This document shows positions 25,659 to 33,545 of a stretch of DNA of 64,000 nucleotides, piece by piece. The position numbers and the translations under genes were made by a program. The stretch spans positions 11,669 to 75,668 of the forward strand of contig JBPCVV010000338.1 of assembly GCA_051010195.1 (NCBI GenBank), given 5' to 3'. The notes under the pieces were generated by a model. That model did not search any database. It saw only the letters and a list, made by a program, of their open reading frames with translations, and was not told the origin of the DNA. The stretch is from Anderseniella sp051010195. GTDB lineage: Bacteria; Pseudomonadota; Alphaproteobacteria; Rhizobiales; Aestuariivirgaceae. Position 1 is the stretch's first letter, and each line of letters begins with the position of its first letter.

Positions 25659-26906
25659 ATGAGCGACGAAAAACGCATATTGCTGATAATCGGCGGCGGC
25701 ATTGCCGCCTACAAGACGCTTGAGCTGATCCGCCTGTGCAAGAAGGCAGGGGTGGCGGTCACCCCGATCCTGACCCGCGGCGGCGAGCAGTTCGTGACGC
25801 CGCTGTCGGTCGGCGGCCTGGCCGGTGAAAAGGCCTACACGGATCTGTTCGACCTGACCGATGAAGCGGACATGGGGCATATTCAGTTGTCTCGGATTGC
25901 CGATCTTGTAGTGGTTGCACCGGCAACGGCGGACCTGATGGCGAAAATGGCCTCCGGCCAGGCCGACGACCTGGCGACCACGGCGCTGCTGGCAACCGAC
26001 AAACCGGTGCTGATGGCCCCGGCCATGAATGTGCGCATGTGGCAGCACCCCGCAACTCAACGCAATCTGCAGACCCTCAAAAGCGATGGCGTGCTGGTAA
26101 CCGGGCCCGAAGAGGGCGACATGGCCTGCGGCGAGTACGGCCCGGGCCGCATGAGCGAAGCAGCGGACATCTTTTCAGCCATTGAAAAGTTTTACGGCGG
26201 CACGCACCTGTCAGCCAAGCACCACCCGAATGCCGGCAAGACCGGCGCGCTGGCCGGACGCAAGGTGCTGATAACCGCCGGTCCCACCCACGAACCGATC
26301 GACCCGGTGCGTTATATCGCCAACCGGTCGTCCGGCAAGCAGGGCTATGCACTGGCAGAGGCTGCCATCGCGCTGGGTGCCGAGGTGGCGCTGGTGTCAG
26401 GTCCCGTCGGCCTGCCGATACCGCCGGGAGTTGAACTGATCAATGTCGAAACCGCGCGCGACATGCTGAAAGCGGTACAAGGTGAACTGCCGTGCAACAT
26501 TGCCATTTTCTGCGCCGCAGTGGCCGACTGGCGAACCGAAGACAATGCCGAACAGAAGATGAAGAAAGACGGCAGCGGAAATCCGCCGGCTTTGAAGCTG
26601 GCGGAGAACCCGGACATCCTGAAGTCGGTCGGGCACCTGAAAAACCACCGTCCGGCACTGGTGGTCGGCTTTGCGGCCGAAACCGAGAACGTGGTTGAAA
26701 ATGCGCGCAAGAAATTGTCCGCCAAGAACGCCGATATGATTGTCGCCAATGACGTCAGCGACGAGGGAGGTGTCATGGGCGGGCGCGACAACACCGTTCA
26801 CCTGGTCGGCCCGGACAAAGTCGAGGACTGGGAGAAAATGTCCAAACGCGATGTCGCTGCGCGCCTCATGGACCGCTTCGCGGCCATGCTTGCAAAAGAC
26901 ATATGA
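25659..26906 (+). CDS. coaBC: Bifunctional phosphopantothenoylcysteine decarboxylase / synthetase
   Basis: A 415-residue fusion enzyme of coenzyme A synthesis. The CoaC flavoprotein half (about 1-185) shows GGGIAAYKTLELIR, the PAMNxxM motif as APAMNVRMWQHPA, and the substrate flap Cys in DMACGEYGPGRMSE. The CoaB half shows GPTHEPIDPVRYIANRSSGKQG and AAVADWR. The start is ATG 25659; a TTG two codons upstream is less likely. The last bases overlap the dut start by 4 bp (ATGA). Confidence 0.97.
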   Translation: MSDEKRILLIIGGGIAAYKTLELIRLCKKAGVAVTPILTRGGEQFVTPLSVGGLAGEKAYTDLFDLTDEADMGHIQLSRIADLVVVAPATADLMAKMASGQADDLATTALLATDKPVLMAPAMNVRMWQHPATQRNLQTLKSDGVLVTGPEEGDMACGEYGPGRMSEAADIFSAIEKFYGGTHLSAKHHPNAGKTGALAGRKVLITAGPTHEPIDPVRYIANRSSGKQGYALAEAAIALGAEVALVSGPVGLPIPPGVELINVETARDMLKAVQGELPCNIAIFCAAVADWRTEDNAEQKMKKDGSGNPPALKLAENPDILKSVGHLKNHRPALVVGFAAETENVVENARKKLSAKNADMIVANDVSDEGGVMGGRDNTVHLVGPDKVEDWEKMSKRDVAARLMDRFAAMLAKDI

Positions 26907-27364
26907 GCCCGGTTCCGACAGTGCAACTTGCCTGGCTGCCGCATGGTGAGGGACTGGCGCTGCCCGCCTATGAAACCGCTCTGGCAGCCGGCATGGACAT
27001 TCGTGCGGCGGTCCCGGCTGACAGTCCGTTCGTGTTGAAGGCCGGTGCCCGCGCGCTGATAGAGACAGGATTTGCACTGGCACTGCCGCCGGGATTTGAA
27101 GCCCAGATCAGGCCGCGGTCGGGGCTTGCCGCCAGGCATGGCATCACCTGCCTCAACACACCCGGTACCATTGATGCCGACTATCGCGGCGAGATCAAGG
27201 TGATCCTGATCAATCACGGCGACGAGCCTTTCACCATCCATCGTGGCGAACGTATCGCACAGATGGTGATCGCACCGGTGGTGCAGGCGGAAATCTTACA
27301 GGTCGCGGCACTGGATGACACCGCACGAGGGGCCGGCGGTTTCGGTTCAACGGGGAAAAGCTGA
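26903..27364 (+). CDS. dut: dUTP diphosphatase
   Basis: A 153-residue trimeric dUTPase hydrolysing dUTP to dUMP. All five motifs are visible: AGMDIRA (1), RPRSGLA (2), NTPGTIDADYRGEI (3), RGERIAQMVI (4), and the flexible RGAGGFGSTG (5). It is translationally coupled to coaBC, a pairing that is conserved in many Proteobacteria. The moeB-like gene follows 2 bp later. Confidence 0.97.
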   Translation: MSPVPTVQLAWLPHGEGLALPAYETALAAGMDIRAAVPADSPFVLKAGARALIETGFALALPPGFEAQIRPRSGLAARHGITCLNTPGTIDADYRGEIKVILINHGDEPFTIHRGERIAQMVIAPVVQAEILQVAALDDTARGAGGFGSTGKS

Positions 27365-27366
27365 TT

Positions 27367-28176
27367 ATGGCTTTGAGCGATGACGAGATTGAAAGATATG
27401 CCCGGCACATCGTGCTGCGGGAACTGGGCGGGCCGGGCCAGCAAAAACTGAAGGCAGCCAGGGTTCTGGTGGTCGGGGCCGGCGGCCTGGGCGCACCGGT
27501 GCTTTTGTACCTGGCAGGTGCCGGTGTCGGCACCATTGGCGTAGTGGATGACGATGTGGTCAGCCTGTCCAACCTGCAACGCCAGATCATTCACACCACG
27601 ACAGGAGCGAATGAGAAAACCGCCAAGACGGACAGCGCGGTGGCCCGGATCAACGACCTCAATCCCAACGTAACCGTCATTCCGCACCAGACACGTCTCG
27701 ATGCCTCCAATGCGCTCGACATCATCTCAGGCTATGACCTGGTCGCCGACGGGTGCGATAATTTCACCACCCGCTTCCTGGTGTCAGATGCCTGCTACCT
27801 GTTGGGCAAAACGCTGGTGTCTGCTGCCGTCGGCCAGTTCGACGCCCAGCTTTCCACGTTCAAGCCCCACCTTGACCAGGCGGACGGCACGCCGTACCCG
27901 AGTTACCGCTGCCTGCACACTGATATTCCGCCGGACGGCATGGTGCCGTCGTGCGAGGAGGCCGGCATTATCGGCGCACTGACCGGGGTGATCGGTGCCA
28001 TGCAGGCCATGGAAGTGATCAAGGAGATCGCCGAAATCGGTGACAGCCTGGCGGGACGCATGGTGATGTACGACGCCCTGTCGGCACGCTTCATGGTCAC
28101 CAAACTGGGCTGGAATCCGGACAATCCGCTCAATGGCCGCAACCCGACCATCACGGACCTGTCGGCTTACGGATAG
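27367..28176 (+). CDS. moeB: MoeB/ThiF/HesA-type adenylyltransferase lacking the C-terminal CxxC
   Basis: A 269-residue E1-like enzyme. The nucleotide loop is LVVGAGGLGAPVLLYLAGAG, with the following Asp/Arg blocks VDDDVVSLSNLQRQI and ADGCDNFTTRF. MoeB activates the C-terminus of MoaD in molybdopterin synthesis, and ThiF does the same for ThiS. The usual zinc-binding CxxC near the C-terminus is absent: the equivalent segment reads NPDNPLNGRNP. Two Cys remain in the YRCLHTDI and VPSCEEAG blocks. It is therefore a MoeB-like protein whose zinc site is incomplete. No moaD or thiS is nearby. It is the last gene of the ubiE-dut transcript and converges on fabI. Confidence 0.85.
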   Translation: MALSDDEIERYARHIVLRELGGPGQQKLKAARVLVVGAGGLGAPVLLYLAGAGVGTIGVVDDDVVSLSNLQRQIIHTTTGANEKTAKTDSAVARINDLNPNVTVIPHQTRLDASNALDIISGYDLVADGCDNFTTRFLVSDACYLLGKTLVSAAVGQFDAQLSTFKPHLDQADGTPYPSYRCLHTDIPPDGMVPSCEEAGIIGALTGVIGAMQAMEVIKEIAEIGDSLAGRMVMYDALSARFMVTKLGWNPDNPLNGRNPTITDLSAYG

Positions 28177-28186
28177 TGTCCGAACT

Positions 28187-29002
28187 CTATTCGGCAGTCG
28201 AGGTCAGGTCCTCAGGCCGCGGTGTGGAGATGATATTGTAGCCCGAATCCACAAAATGCACTTCGCCGGTGACACCGCCGGACAGGGGCGACAACAGATA
28301 CAGCCCCGCACCACCAACCTCATCGAGGCTGACCGGACGACGCAAAGGCGAATGCTGGCGCTGGAACGAGAACATGGCGCGTGCATCCGCTATCCCGGCG
28401 CCGGCCAGCGTGCGCATGGGACCCGCGGAAATGGCGTTTACCCTGATGCCCCTGGGCCCGTAGTCGGCTGCCAGATACCGCACCGAGGCCTCCAGGGCCG
28501 CTTTGGCCACGCCCATGACATTGTAGTTCGGCATCACCCGTGTGGCCCCGCCATAGGTCAGCGTGAGCATGGACCCGCCGTCGTTCATCATAGCGGCTGC
28601 GCGCCGGGCGATCTCGGTAAACGAGAAACACGAAATGACCATGGTGCGCGAAAAGTTCTCCCGCGTCGTGTCCGCATACAGCCCGCTCAGCTCGGTCTTG
28701 TCGGAATAGGCGATGGCATGCACCACGAAATCCAGAGACCCCCACTCGGCCTGCAGTTTGTCGAAAACAGCGGCCACCGTTGGTGTGTCTTCGACATCGC
28801 ACGGCATAACAAGTGACGAACCCGCCTTTTCAGCCAGAGGTGTCACACGCTTGCCGAAGGCTTCACCCTGGTATGTAAACGCCAGTTCAGCGCCGTGTTC
28901 CCGCAATGACTTTGCAATGCCCCATGCAATTGAGTGATCGTTAGCCACTCCCATGACAAGACCGCGGCGGCCCTTCATCAGATCGCTTTTAACTTCAATC
29001 AT
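28187..29002 (-). CDS. fabI: Enoyl-[acyl-carrier-protein] reductase (NADH) FabI
   Basis: A 271-residue short-chain dehydrogenase-type reductase from ATG 29002, with AGGA six bases upstream. The frame continues to 29071 but without family support. The cofactor region is GLVMGVANDHSIAWGIA, and the catalytic Tyr-x6-Lys is in YNVMGVAK. The FabI marker SDKTELSGLYADTTRENF is present. It performs the last step of each fatty-acid elongation cycle. Third gene of the fabA-fabB-fabI operon. Confidence 0.96.
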   Translation of the reverse strand: MIEVKSDLMKGRRGLVMGVANDHSIAWGIAKSLREHGAELAFTYQGEAFGKRVTPLAEKAGSSLVMPCDVEDTPTVAAVFDKLQAEWGSLDFVVHAIAYSDKTELSGLYADTTRENFSRTMVISCFSFTEIARRAAAMMNDGGSMLTLTYGGATRVMPNYNVMGVAKAALEASVRYLAADYGPRGIRVNAISAGPMRTLAGAGIADARAMFSFQRQHSPLRRPVSLDEVGGAGLYLLSPLSGGVTGEVHFVDSGYNIISTPRPEDLTSTAE

Positions 29003-29088
29003 TGTCGTTCCTGAAATCATTCCTGCTGCGGCATCGCAGTCCGGACTGGGTCCGGACCGGTAAAGCACCATTGTGAGTGGAAGTGTGC

Positions 29089-30306
29089 TTACCCGTTATA
29101 GCGCTGGAACACCAGAGTGCCGTTGGTGCCGCCGAAACCGAAGCTGTTGGACAGGACCACATCCAGGTTCACATCGTCGCGGCGTTCGCGCACGATGGGA
29201 ATGTCGACAAAATCCGGGTCGAGTTCTTCGATATTGGCGCTTTCGCAGATGAACCCGTTCTGCATCATCAGGATCGAGTAGATCGCCTCCTGCACACCGG
29301 CAGCGCCGAGTGAGTGCCCGGTCAGGGACTTGGTCGCCGAAATCGCCGGAATGTCATCACCGAACACATCGCGAATGGCTTCGATCTCCCGTAAATCGCC
29401 GATCGGCGTTGATGTGGCATGGGGATTGATGTAGTCGACCTTCTCTTTGACCGTGGACATGGCCTGCTTCATGCAGCGTGCCGCCCCTTCACCGGACGGC
29501 TGCACCATGTCTATGCCGTCGGACGTGGCGCCGTATCCAACCAGTTCACAATAGATTTTTGCGCCGCGCGCTTTGGCGTGCTCCAGTTCCTCCAGGACAA
29601 CTGTTCCACCGCCACCAGCGATAATGAAACCGTCGCGGTCCTTGTCATAAGCGCGCGAGGCCATTGCGGGCGTATCGTTGAAGTCAGATGACATGGCGCC
29701 CATGGCGTCAAACAGCACTGACAGGGTCCAGTCAAGTTCCTCGCCACCGCCGGCAAACATCACGTCCTGCTTGCCCCACTGAATGAGCTCGGCGGCATTG
29801 CCGATACAGTGTGTCGACGTCGCGCAGGCTGATGAGATCGAGTAGTTGACGCCCCGGATGCCGAACGGAACGGCAAGCGTTGCCGAGTTGGTCGACGACA
29901 TGGCTGCCGGCACCGCAAACGGGCCGACACGCTTGGGGCTTTTTTCGCGGGTGGTGTCAGCCGACGCAACGATGGTTCGGGTCGACGGTCCCCCGGAACC
30001 CATGATCAGCCCGGTGCGCTCGTTCTTCACATCGCTTTCTTCAAGACCTGCGTCGGTGATTGCCTGCTGCATGGCGATCCAGTTCCAGGCGGCGCCATCA
30101 CCCATGAAACGGCGAACCCGGCGGTCAATGGAACTGTCAAGGTCGATGGTCGGCGCACCATGCACCTGACACCGAAAACCCAGCCGGGCGTAATCTTCGG
30201 CGCTGACAATGCCCGGCTTTGCTTCGCGCAGGGAAGCGTTCACTTCCTGCGCATTGCTGCCGATACTCGATACGATACCGATGCCGGTGACTACCACACG
30301 TCTCAT
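29089..30306 (-). CDS. fabB: Beta-ketoacyl-ACP synthase I
   Basis: A 405-residue thiolase-fold condensing enzyme. The catalytic Cys is in SISSACATSTHC. The two active-site His are in INPHATSTPIGD and KSLTGHSLGAAG. GGGGTVVLEELEHAK is the conserved strand before the active core. FabB rather than FabF is indicated by overall length and by its place next to fabA, the pair that makes unsaturated fatty acids anaerobically. Gap to fabA is 55 bp and to fabI 86 bp. Confidence 0.96.
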   Translation of the reverse strand: MRRVVVTGIGIVSSIGSNAQEVNASLREAKPGIVSAEDYARLGFRCQVHGAPTIDLDSSIDRRVRRFMGDGAAWNWIAMQQAITDAGLEESDVKNERTGLIMGSGGPSTRTIVASADTTREKSPKRVGPFAVPAAMSSTNSATLAVPFGIRGVNYSISSACATSTHCIGNAAELIQWGKQDVMFAGGGEELDWTLSVLFDAMGAMSSDFNDTPAMASRAYDKDRDGFIIAGGGGTVVLEELEHAKARGAKIYCELVGYGATSDGIDMVQPSGEGAARCMKQAMSTVKEKVDYINPHATSTPIGDLREIEAIRDVFGDDIPAISATKSLTGHSLGAAGVQEAIYSILMMQNGFICESANIEELDPDFVDIPIVRERRDDVNLDVVLSNSFGFGGTNGTLVFQRYNG

Positions 30307-30361
30307 ACTGCCCTATTCGCCTTTCATCGTCCGCCCTGTCACAGGACCTTAGATCCTGAGC

Positions 30362-30880
30362 CTAAGCTGGTTGTTCATCCACAAAAGTCCCGACACGCAT
30401 ATTGGTCGTGGTGTAGATAACCTCTCCATCAGCCTTCAATACACCGTTGGCAATTGCCATGTTCAGCTTGCGCAGGATGAGCCGCTGCACATCAACCACA
30501 TACTCGACCTTCGTGACTTCAGGCGTGACCATGGCAGTAAACTTGACCTCGCCGACGCCGAGTGCCCGGCCACGGCCCGGCGCCCCCATCCAGCCCAGGA
30601 AAAACCCGGTCAACTGCCACAGAGCGTCCAGGCCCAGGCACCCGGGCATCACCGGGTCGCCCTGGAAATGGCACGGGAAAAACCACAAGTCCGGCTTTAC
30701 ATCGAGCTCCGCCACGATCTGGCCCTTGCCGGCAGATCCACCGTCCTCGGTGATCGAGGAAATACGGTCAAACATCAGCATGGGAGGCAACGGCAACTGG
30801 GCATTGCCTGGGCCGAAAAGCTCGCCCCTGCCACAAGCCAGCAATTCCTCGTAGCCAAAATGCCCTTTACGTTCACTCAT
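30362..30880 (-). CDS. fabA: 3-hydroxydecanoyl-ACP dehydratase/isomerase
   Basis: A 172-residue hot-dog fold enzyme, the same length as E. coli FabA, from ATG 30880 (MSERKGHFGYEELL). The longer frame to 30976 has no family match. The active-site His is in FFPCHFQGDPVMPG and the Asp in CLGLDALWQLTG. It dehydrates and isomerises the C10 intermediate to start unsaturated fatty-acid synthesis. It is divergent from irr, an arrangement shared with rhizobia. Confidence 0.97.
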   Translation of the reverse strand: MSERKGHFGYEELLACGRGELFGPGNAQLPLPPMLMFDRISSITEDGGSAGKGQIVAELDVKPDLWFFPCHFQGDPVMPGCLGLDALWQLTGFFLGWMGAPGRGRALGVGEVKFTAMVTPEVTKVEYVVDVQRLILRKLNMAIANGVLKADGEVIYTTTNMRVGTFVDEQPA

Positions 30881-31030
30881 TGCCCTCAAACCCTGAATTA
30901 TCTGTGCAGGCAAACAACCTGCACCGCCCCTGTTGTTTCTGGTTTCGTAACATATCGAAACATTCTGTGAAAGCACTAACCAAACGTGTTGCCGGTCAGC
31001 GACCTTGCGTCACTGCCGAGCCGCTCACGA

Positions 31031-31059
31031 TTGCAAGCAGGCAAGGTAAACGCTATATA
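31031..31059 (+). promoter_or_regulatory. Candidate sigma-70 promoter of irr
   Basis: TTGCAA (31031-31036), a 17-bp spacer, then TATATA (31054-31059), 57 bp before the irr start. Both hexamers are close to consensus. No clear ICE/Irr box overlaps it. Confidence 0.55.
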
Positions 31060-31116
31060 AGAACCTGATGCTGATTTTTCATGGCCGGTGGCCATTTGTA
31101 TATGTGAAGTGAAGTC

Positions 31117-31530
31117 ATGATGAGTGCCCAGAACATGGAACAGAAATTGCGCGACGCCGGCATGCGGCCGACGCGCCAGCGCCTGTCGCTTGGCAGTCTT
31201 CTGTTCGGCAGTGGAGACAGGCATATTACCGCTGAACAGCTTCATGTTGAAACCGTGCGGGCCGGTATCGCTGTATCACTGGCGACGATTTACAACACGC
31301 TCAATCAATTTACCGAAGCCGGATTGCTGCGTGAGGTGGCGGTTGAAGGCCACAAGTCCTACTTCGACACCAACACATCCAATCATTGTCACTACTACCT
31401 GGAAGACGAAGGCCGTCTGATCGACATCGAGGACGATCGGCTGACGGTAGACGGCCTGCCCGAGCCACCCGAGGGCATGCGCATTGGCCGGATTGATGTC
31501 ATCGTGCGTCTTGAAAAAGACAAGGGCTGA
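31117..31530 (+). CDS. irr: Iron response regulator Irr (Fur family)
   Basis: A 137-residue Fur-superfamily regulator with the Irr-type features RPTRQRLSLGSLLFGSG (N-terminal helix), SLATIYNTLNQFTEAGLL (recognition helix) and YFDTNTSNHCHYYLEDEG. In Bradyrhizobium and other Alphaproteobacteria Irr senses heme status and controls iron and heme genes. The N-terminus here lacks the heme regulatory motif found in B. japonicum Irr. The conserved His triplet reads His90-Cys91-His92 in place of three His. It is divergent from fabA. Confidence 0.93.
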   Translation: MMSAQNMEQKLRDAGMRPTRQRLSLGSLLFGSGDRHITAEQLHVETVRAGIAVSLATIYNTLNQFTEAGLLREVAVEGHKSYFDTNTSNHCHYYLEDEGRLIDIEDDRLTVDGLPEPPEGMRIGRIDVIVRLEKDKG

Positions 31531-31557
31531 CCGGCGACCGTGTGGCCGGTCTCTCGA

Positions 31558-32148
31558 TCATTTGGTATAGACTTCGCCTGGATAGACACCGAAAAGTGTT
31601 TCCTGCGACAGGTATCCCTCATAGCCGCCAAACACCGTGTAACACCACTTTCCGTCACAGGACTTCAACTCACCCAACGCGCCTGAGCCGATGCGGGCGA
31701 CCAGATCTCCGGACGCCGAGGCATCGGCACGCAAGCGCATGACCTTGTCCTTGGACCACGGGGCTGCAATGACCGTGCGCCTGCCGACCAGCAATCCGTG
31801 ATAGACCCAGCCTTCGGCACCTTCGCTGTCGCGAATGCGGCGCCAGTTGTCAAACTCCGCAATGATTTCCACCGGCAGGCTTTTGCGGGTGAAAACCCAC
31901 GCCACACCATGTTCCTGAGACGGCCCGCGCCGTACGTTGACCCGTTCAGACTTGAGGCTGACGAATCTTGGAAGCGGCAGTCCAGTCTGGGTCCTGACCA
32001 CGGGCCCCGCGCTGCTGTTTTCCTGGGCGGCCTTGGCGGCGCTGAGCGTCGCCGGATTCTGGCTTTCAGTAAACGCATAAATGATGCCGCCTGCGACGGC
32101 AAAAGCCAGTCCAGCAAACAACATCCGTCCTATGCTAAAACGTCTCAA
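31558..32148 (-). CDS. Membrane-anchored bacterial SH3-domain protein
   Basis: A 196-residue protein with an N-terminal signal-anchor (MLFAGLAFAVAGGIIYAF, about 9-26). It then has a Ser/Ala-rich stretch and two SH3-like repeats: about 60-118 (VNVRRGPSQEHGV...WVYHGLL) and about 128-185 (MRLRADASASGDLV...YLSQETLFGVYPGE). Each has the R-x-GPS or LRADAS pattern of bacterial SH3_4 domains. It faces the periplasm and probably binds peptidoglycan or a protein partner. Exact function is unknown. It converges on irr with 27 bp between stops. Confidence 0.8.
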   Translation of the reverse strand: MRRFSIGRMLFAGLAFAVAGGIIYAFTESQNPATLSAAKAAQENSSAGPVVRTQTGLPLPRFVSLKSERVNVRRGPSQEHGVAWVFTRKSLPVEIIAEFDNWRRIRDSEGAEGWVYHGLLVGRRTVIAAPWSKDKVMRLRADASASGDLVARIGSGALGELKSCDGKWCYTVFGGYEGYLSQETLFGVYPGEVYTK

Positions 32149-32449
32149 AGCCTTTACCCAAGCCTGACAGAAATCCCACTCATCACCAACCGATCGGGAT
32201 GATTCCCGGTTGTCACAACCAAAAAGCGTTTACCTGGCCGCAATTCACTGGCTGCAGCAACTTTACCGGTGCATTGCAACTCATGGTGCTCCTAATATGC
32301 GCCGAAACTCCGATTGCATCAACCAGCACAGTTTACATGGGCGCTCACGCACCATAAACAAGAACGGATTAATGATTTGTTAGGACTGCAAACCGACCAC
32401 CCGGTCTGAGCTTTTGCCCAGCACTATGAATTCGCCAGGAGTTGCCCCC
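32149..32449. other. Divergent intergenic region with a 13-bp palindrome
   Basis: This 301-bp gap lies between the SH3 gene (minus) and the hydroxyacid dehydrogenase (plus). GGTTGTCACAACC at 32208-32220 is a perfect inverted repeat around one central base, 60 bp upstream of the SH3 gene. It is a possible operator for an unknown regulator. No confident -35/-10 pair was found on either strand. Confidence 0.35.
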
Positions 32450-33439
32450 ATGTCGACGCGCAAACCGACCGTGATTGTCACCCGCAAGCTGCCGGATGTT
32501 GTTGAAACTCGCATGCGCGAACTGTTCTCGACGACCCTGAATGAAACCGACGCGCCGATGAGCCAGAGCGATCTGGTGGAAGCGGTCAAGAGTGCTGAAG
32601 TGCTGGTGCCTACGGTGACCGACAGGATAGACAAGTCGATCATCATGCAGGCCGGCGATCAGTTGAAGCTGATCGCCAATTTTGGCACCGGCGTCGACAA
32701 TATCGACGTGGAAACCGCAACCAACCGCGGGATCACCGTCACCAACACGCCTGGCGTGTTGACCGAGGACACCGCGGACATGACGCTGGCGCTGATCCTG
32801 GCGGTGTCACGGCGCGTGATTGAGGGTGCCGAGGCAATCAGCAACGACGAAGTCTGGCAGGGCTGGTCCCCGACCTGGATGCTGGGCCGACGCATTTACG
32901 GCAAGCGTCTCGGGATCATCGGGATGGGCCGCATCGGGCAGGCGGTGGCACGGCGCGCCAAGGCATTCGGGCTTCAGATACATTATCATAACCGCAAGCC
33001 GGTGCATGCCTCGGTCGAGGAGGAACTGGAAGCAACCTACTGGGAAAGCCTCGACCAGATGTTGGCCCGCATGGACATTATCTCGGTGAACTGCCCGCAC
33101 ACGCCAGGCACCTACCATCTGCTGTCGGCGCGCCGCATGACATTGCTCAAACCGACTGCCATCATCGTCAATACAGCACGTGGGGAAGTGATTGACGAGA
33201 ACGCCATGGCGCGCATGCTGGAGAAGGATGAACTCGCCGGCGTCGGTCTCGACGTGTTCGAGCACGAGCCGGCGGTAAACCCGCGCCTTTTGCAAAATCC
33301 AAAGGCGGTTTTAATGCCGCACATGGGATCCGCGACCATTGAAGGCCGGGTCGACATGGGTGAAAAGGTCATCATCAACATCAAGACATTTGTCGACGGT
33401 CACAAGCCCCCAGACCGGGTCGTGCCGGCCATGCTGTGA
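32450..33439 (+). CDS. D-2-hydroxyacid dehydrogenase (glyoxylate/hydroxypyruvate reductase type)
   Basis: A 329-residue NAD(P)-dependent dehydrogenase from ATG 32450, chosen because AGGAG lies eight bases upstream; an earlier ATG at 32414 has none. The Rossmann loop is LGIIGMGRIGQAVARRA, the catalytic Arg is in VNTARGEVIDE, the Glu in LDVFEHEPAV and the His in LMPHMGSATIEG. The specificity within the family (glyoxylate, hydroxypyruvate, phenylpyruvate) cannot be set from motifs alone. It ends before the bidirectional terminator shared with pnp. Confidence 0.9.
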   Translation: MSTRKPTVIVTRKLPDVVETRMRELFSTTLNETDAPMSQSDLVEAVKSAEVLVPTVTDRIDKSIIMQAGDQLKLIANFGTGVDNIDVETATNRGITVTNTPGVLTEDTADMTLALILAVSRRVIEGAEAISNDEVWQGWSPTWMLGRRIYGKRLGIIGMGRIGQAVARRAKAFGLQIHYHNRKPVHASVEEELEATYWESLDQMLARMDIISVNCPHTPGTYHLLSARRMTLLKPTAIIVNTARGEVIDENAMARMLEKDELAGVGLDVFEHEPAVNPRLLQNPKAVLMPHMGSATIEGRVDMGEKVIINIKTFVDGHKPPDRVVPAML

Positions 33440-33486
33440 TGCCCATCCGGGTGCACCGCAGGGACATTTGCAAGCGCTGATCCAAT

Positions 33487-33517
33487 TAAAAAAGAGCGCC
33501 GCAAAACGGCGCTCTTT
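33487..33517. terminator. Bidirectional terminator between the dehydrogenase and pnp
   Basis: AAAGAGCGCCG (33491-33501) and CGGCGCTCTTT (33507-33517) form an 11-bp perfect stem with a 5-nt CAAAA loop. An A run on the left serves as T tract on the minus strand. It lies 51 bp after the dehydrogenase stop and 28 bp past the pnp stop. Confidence 0.9.
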
Positions 33518-33545
33518 CAACCATTCTTACGTCTGGTTCGACCAG

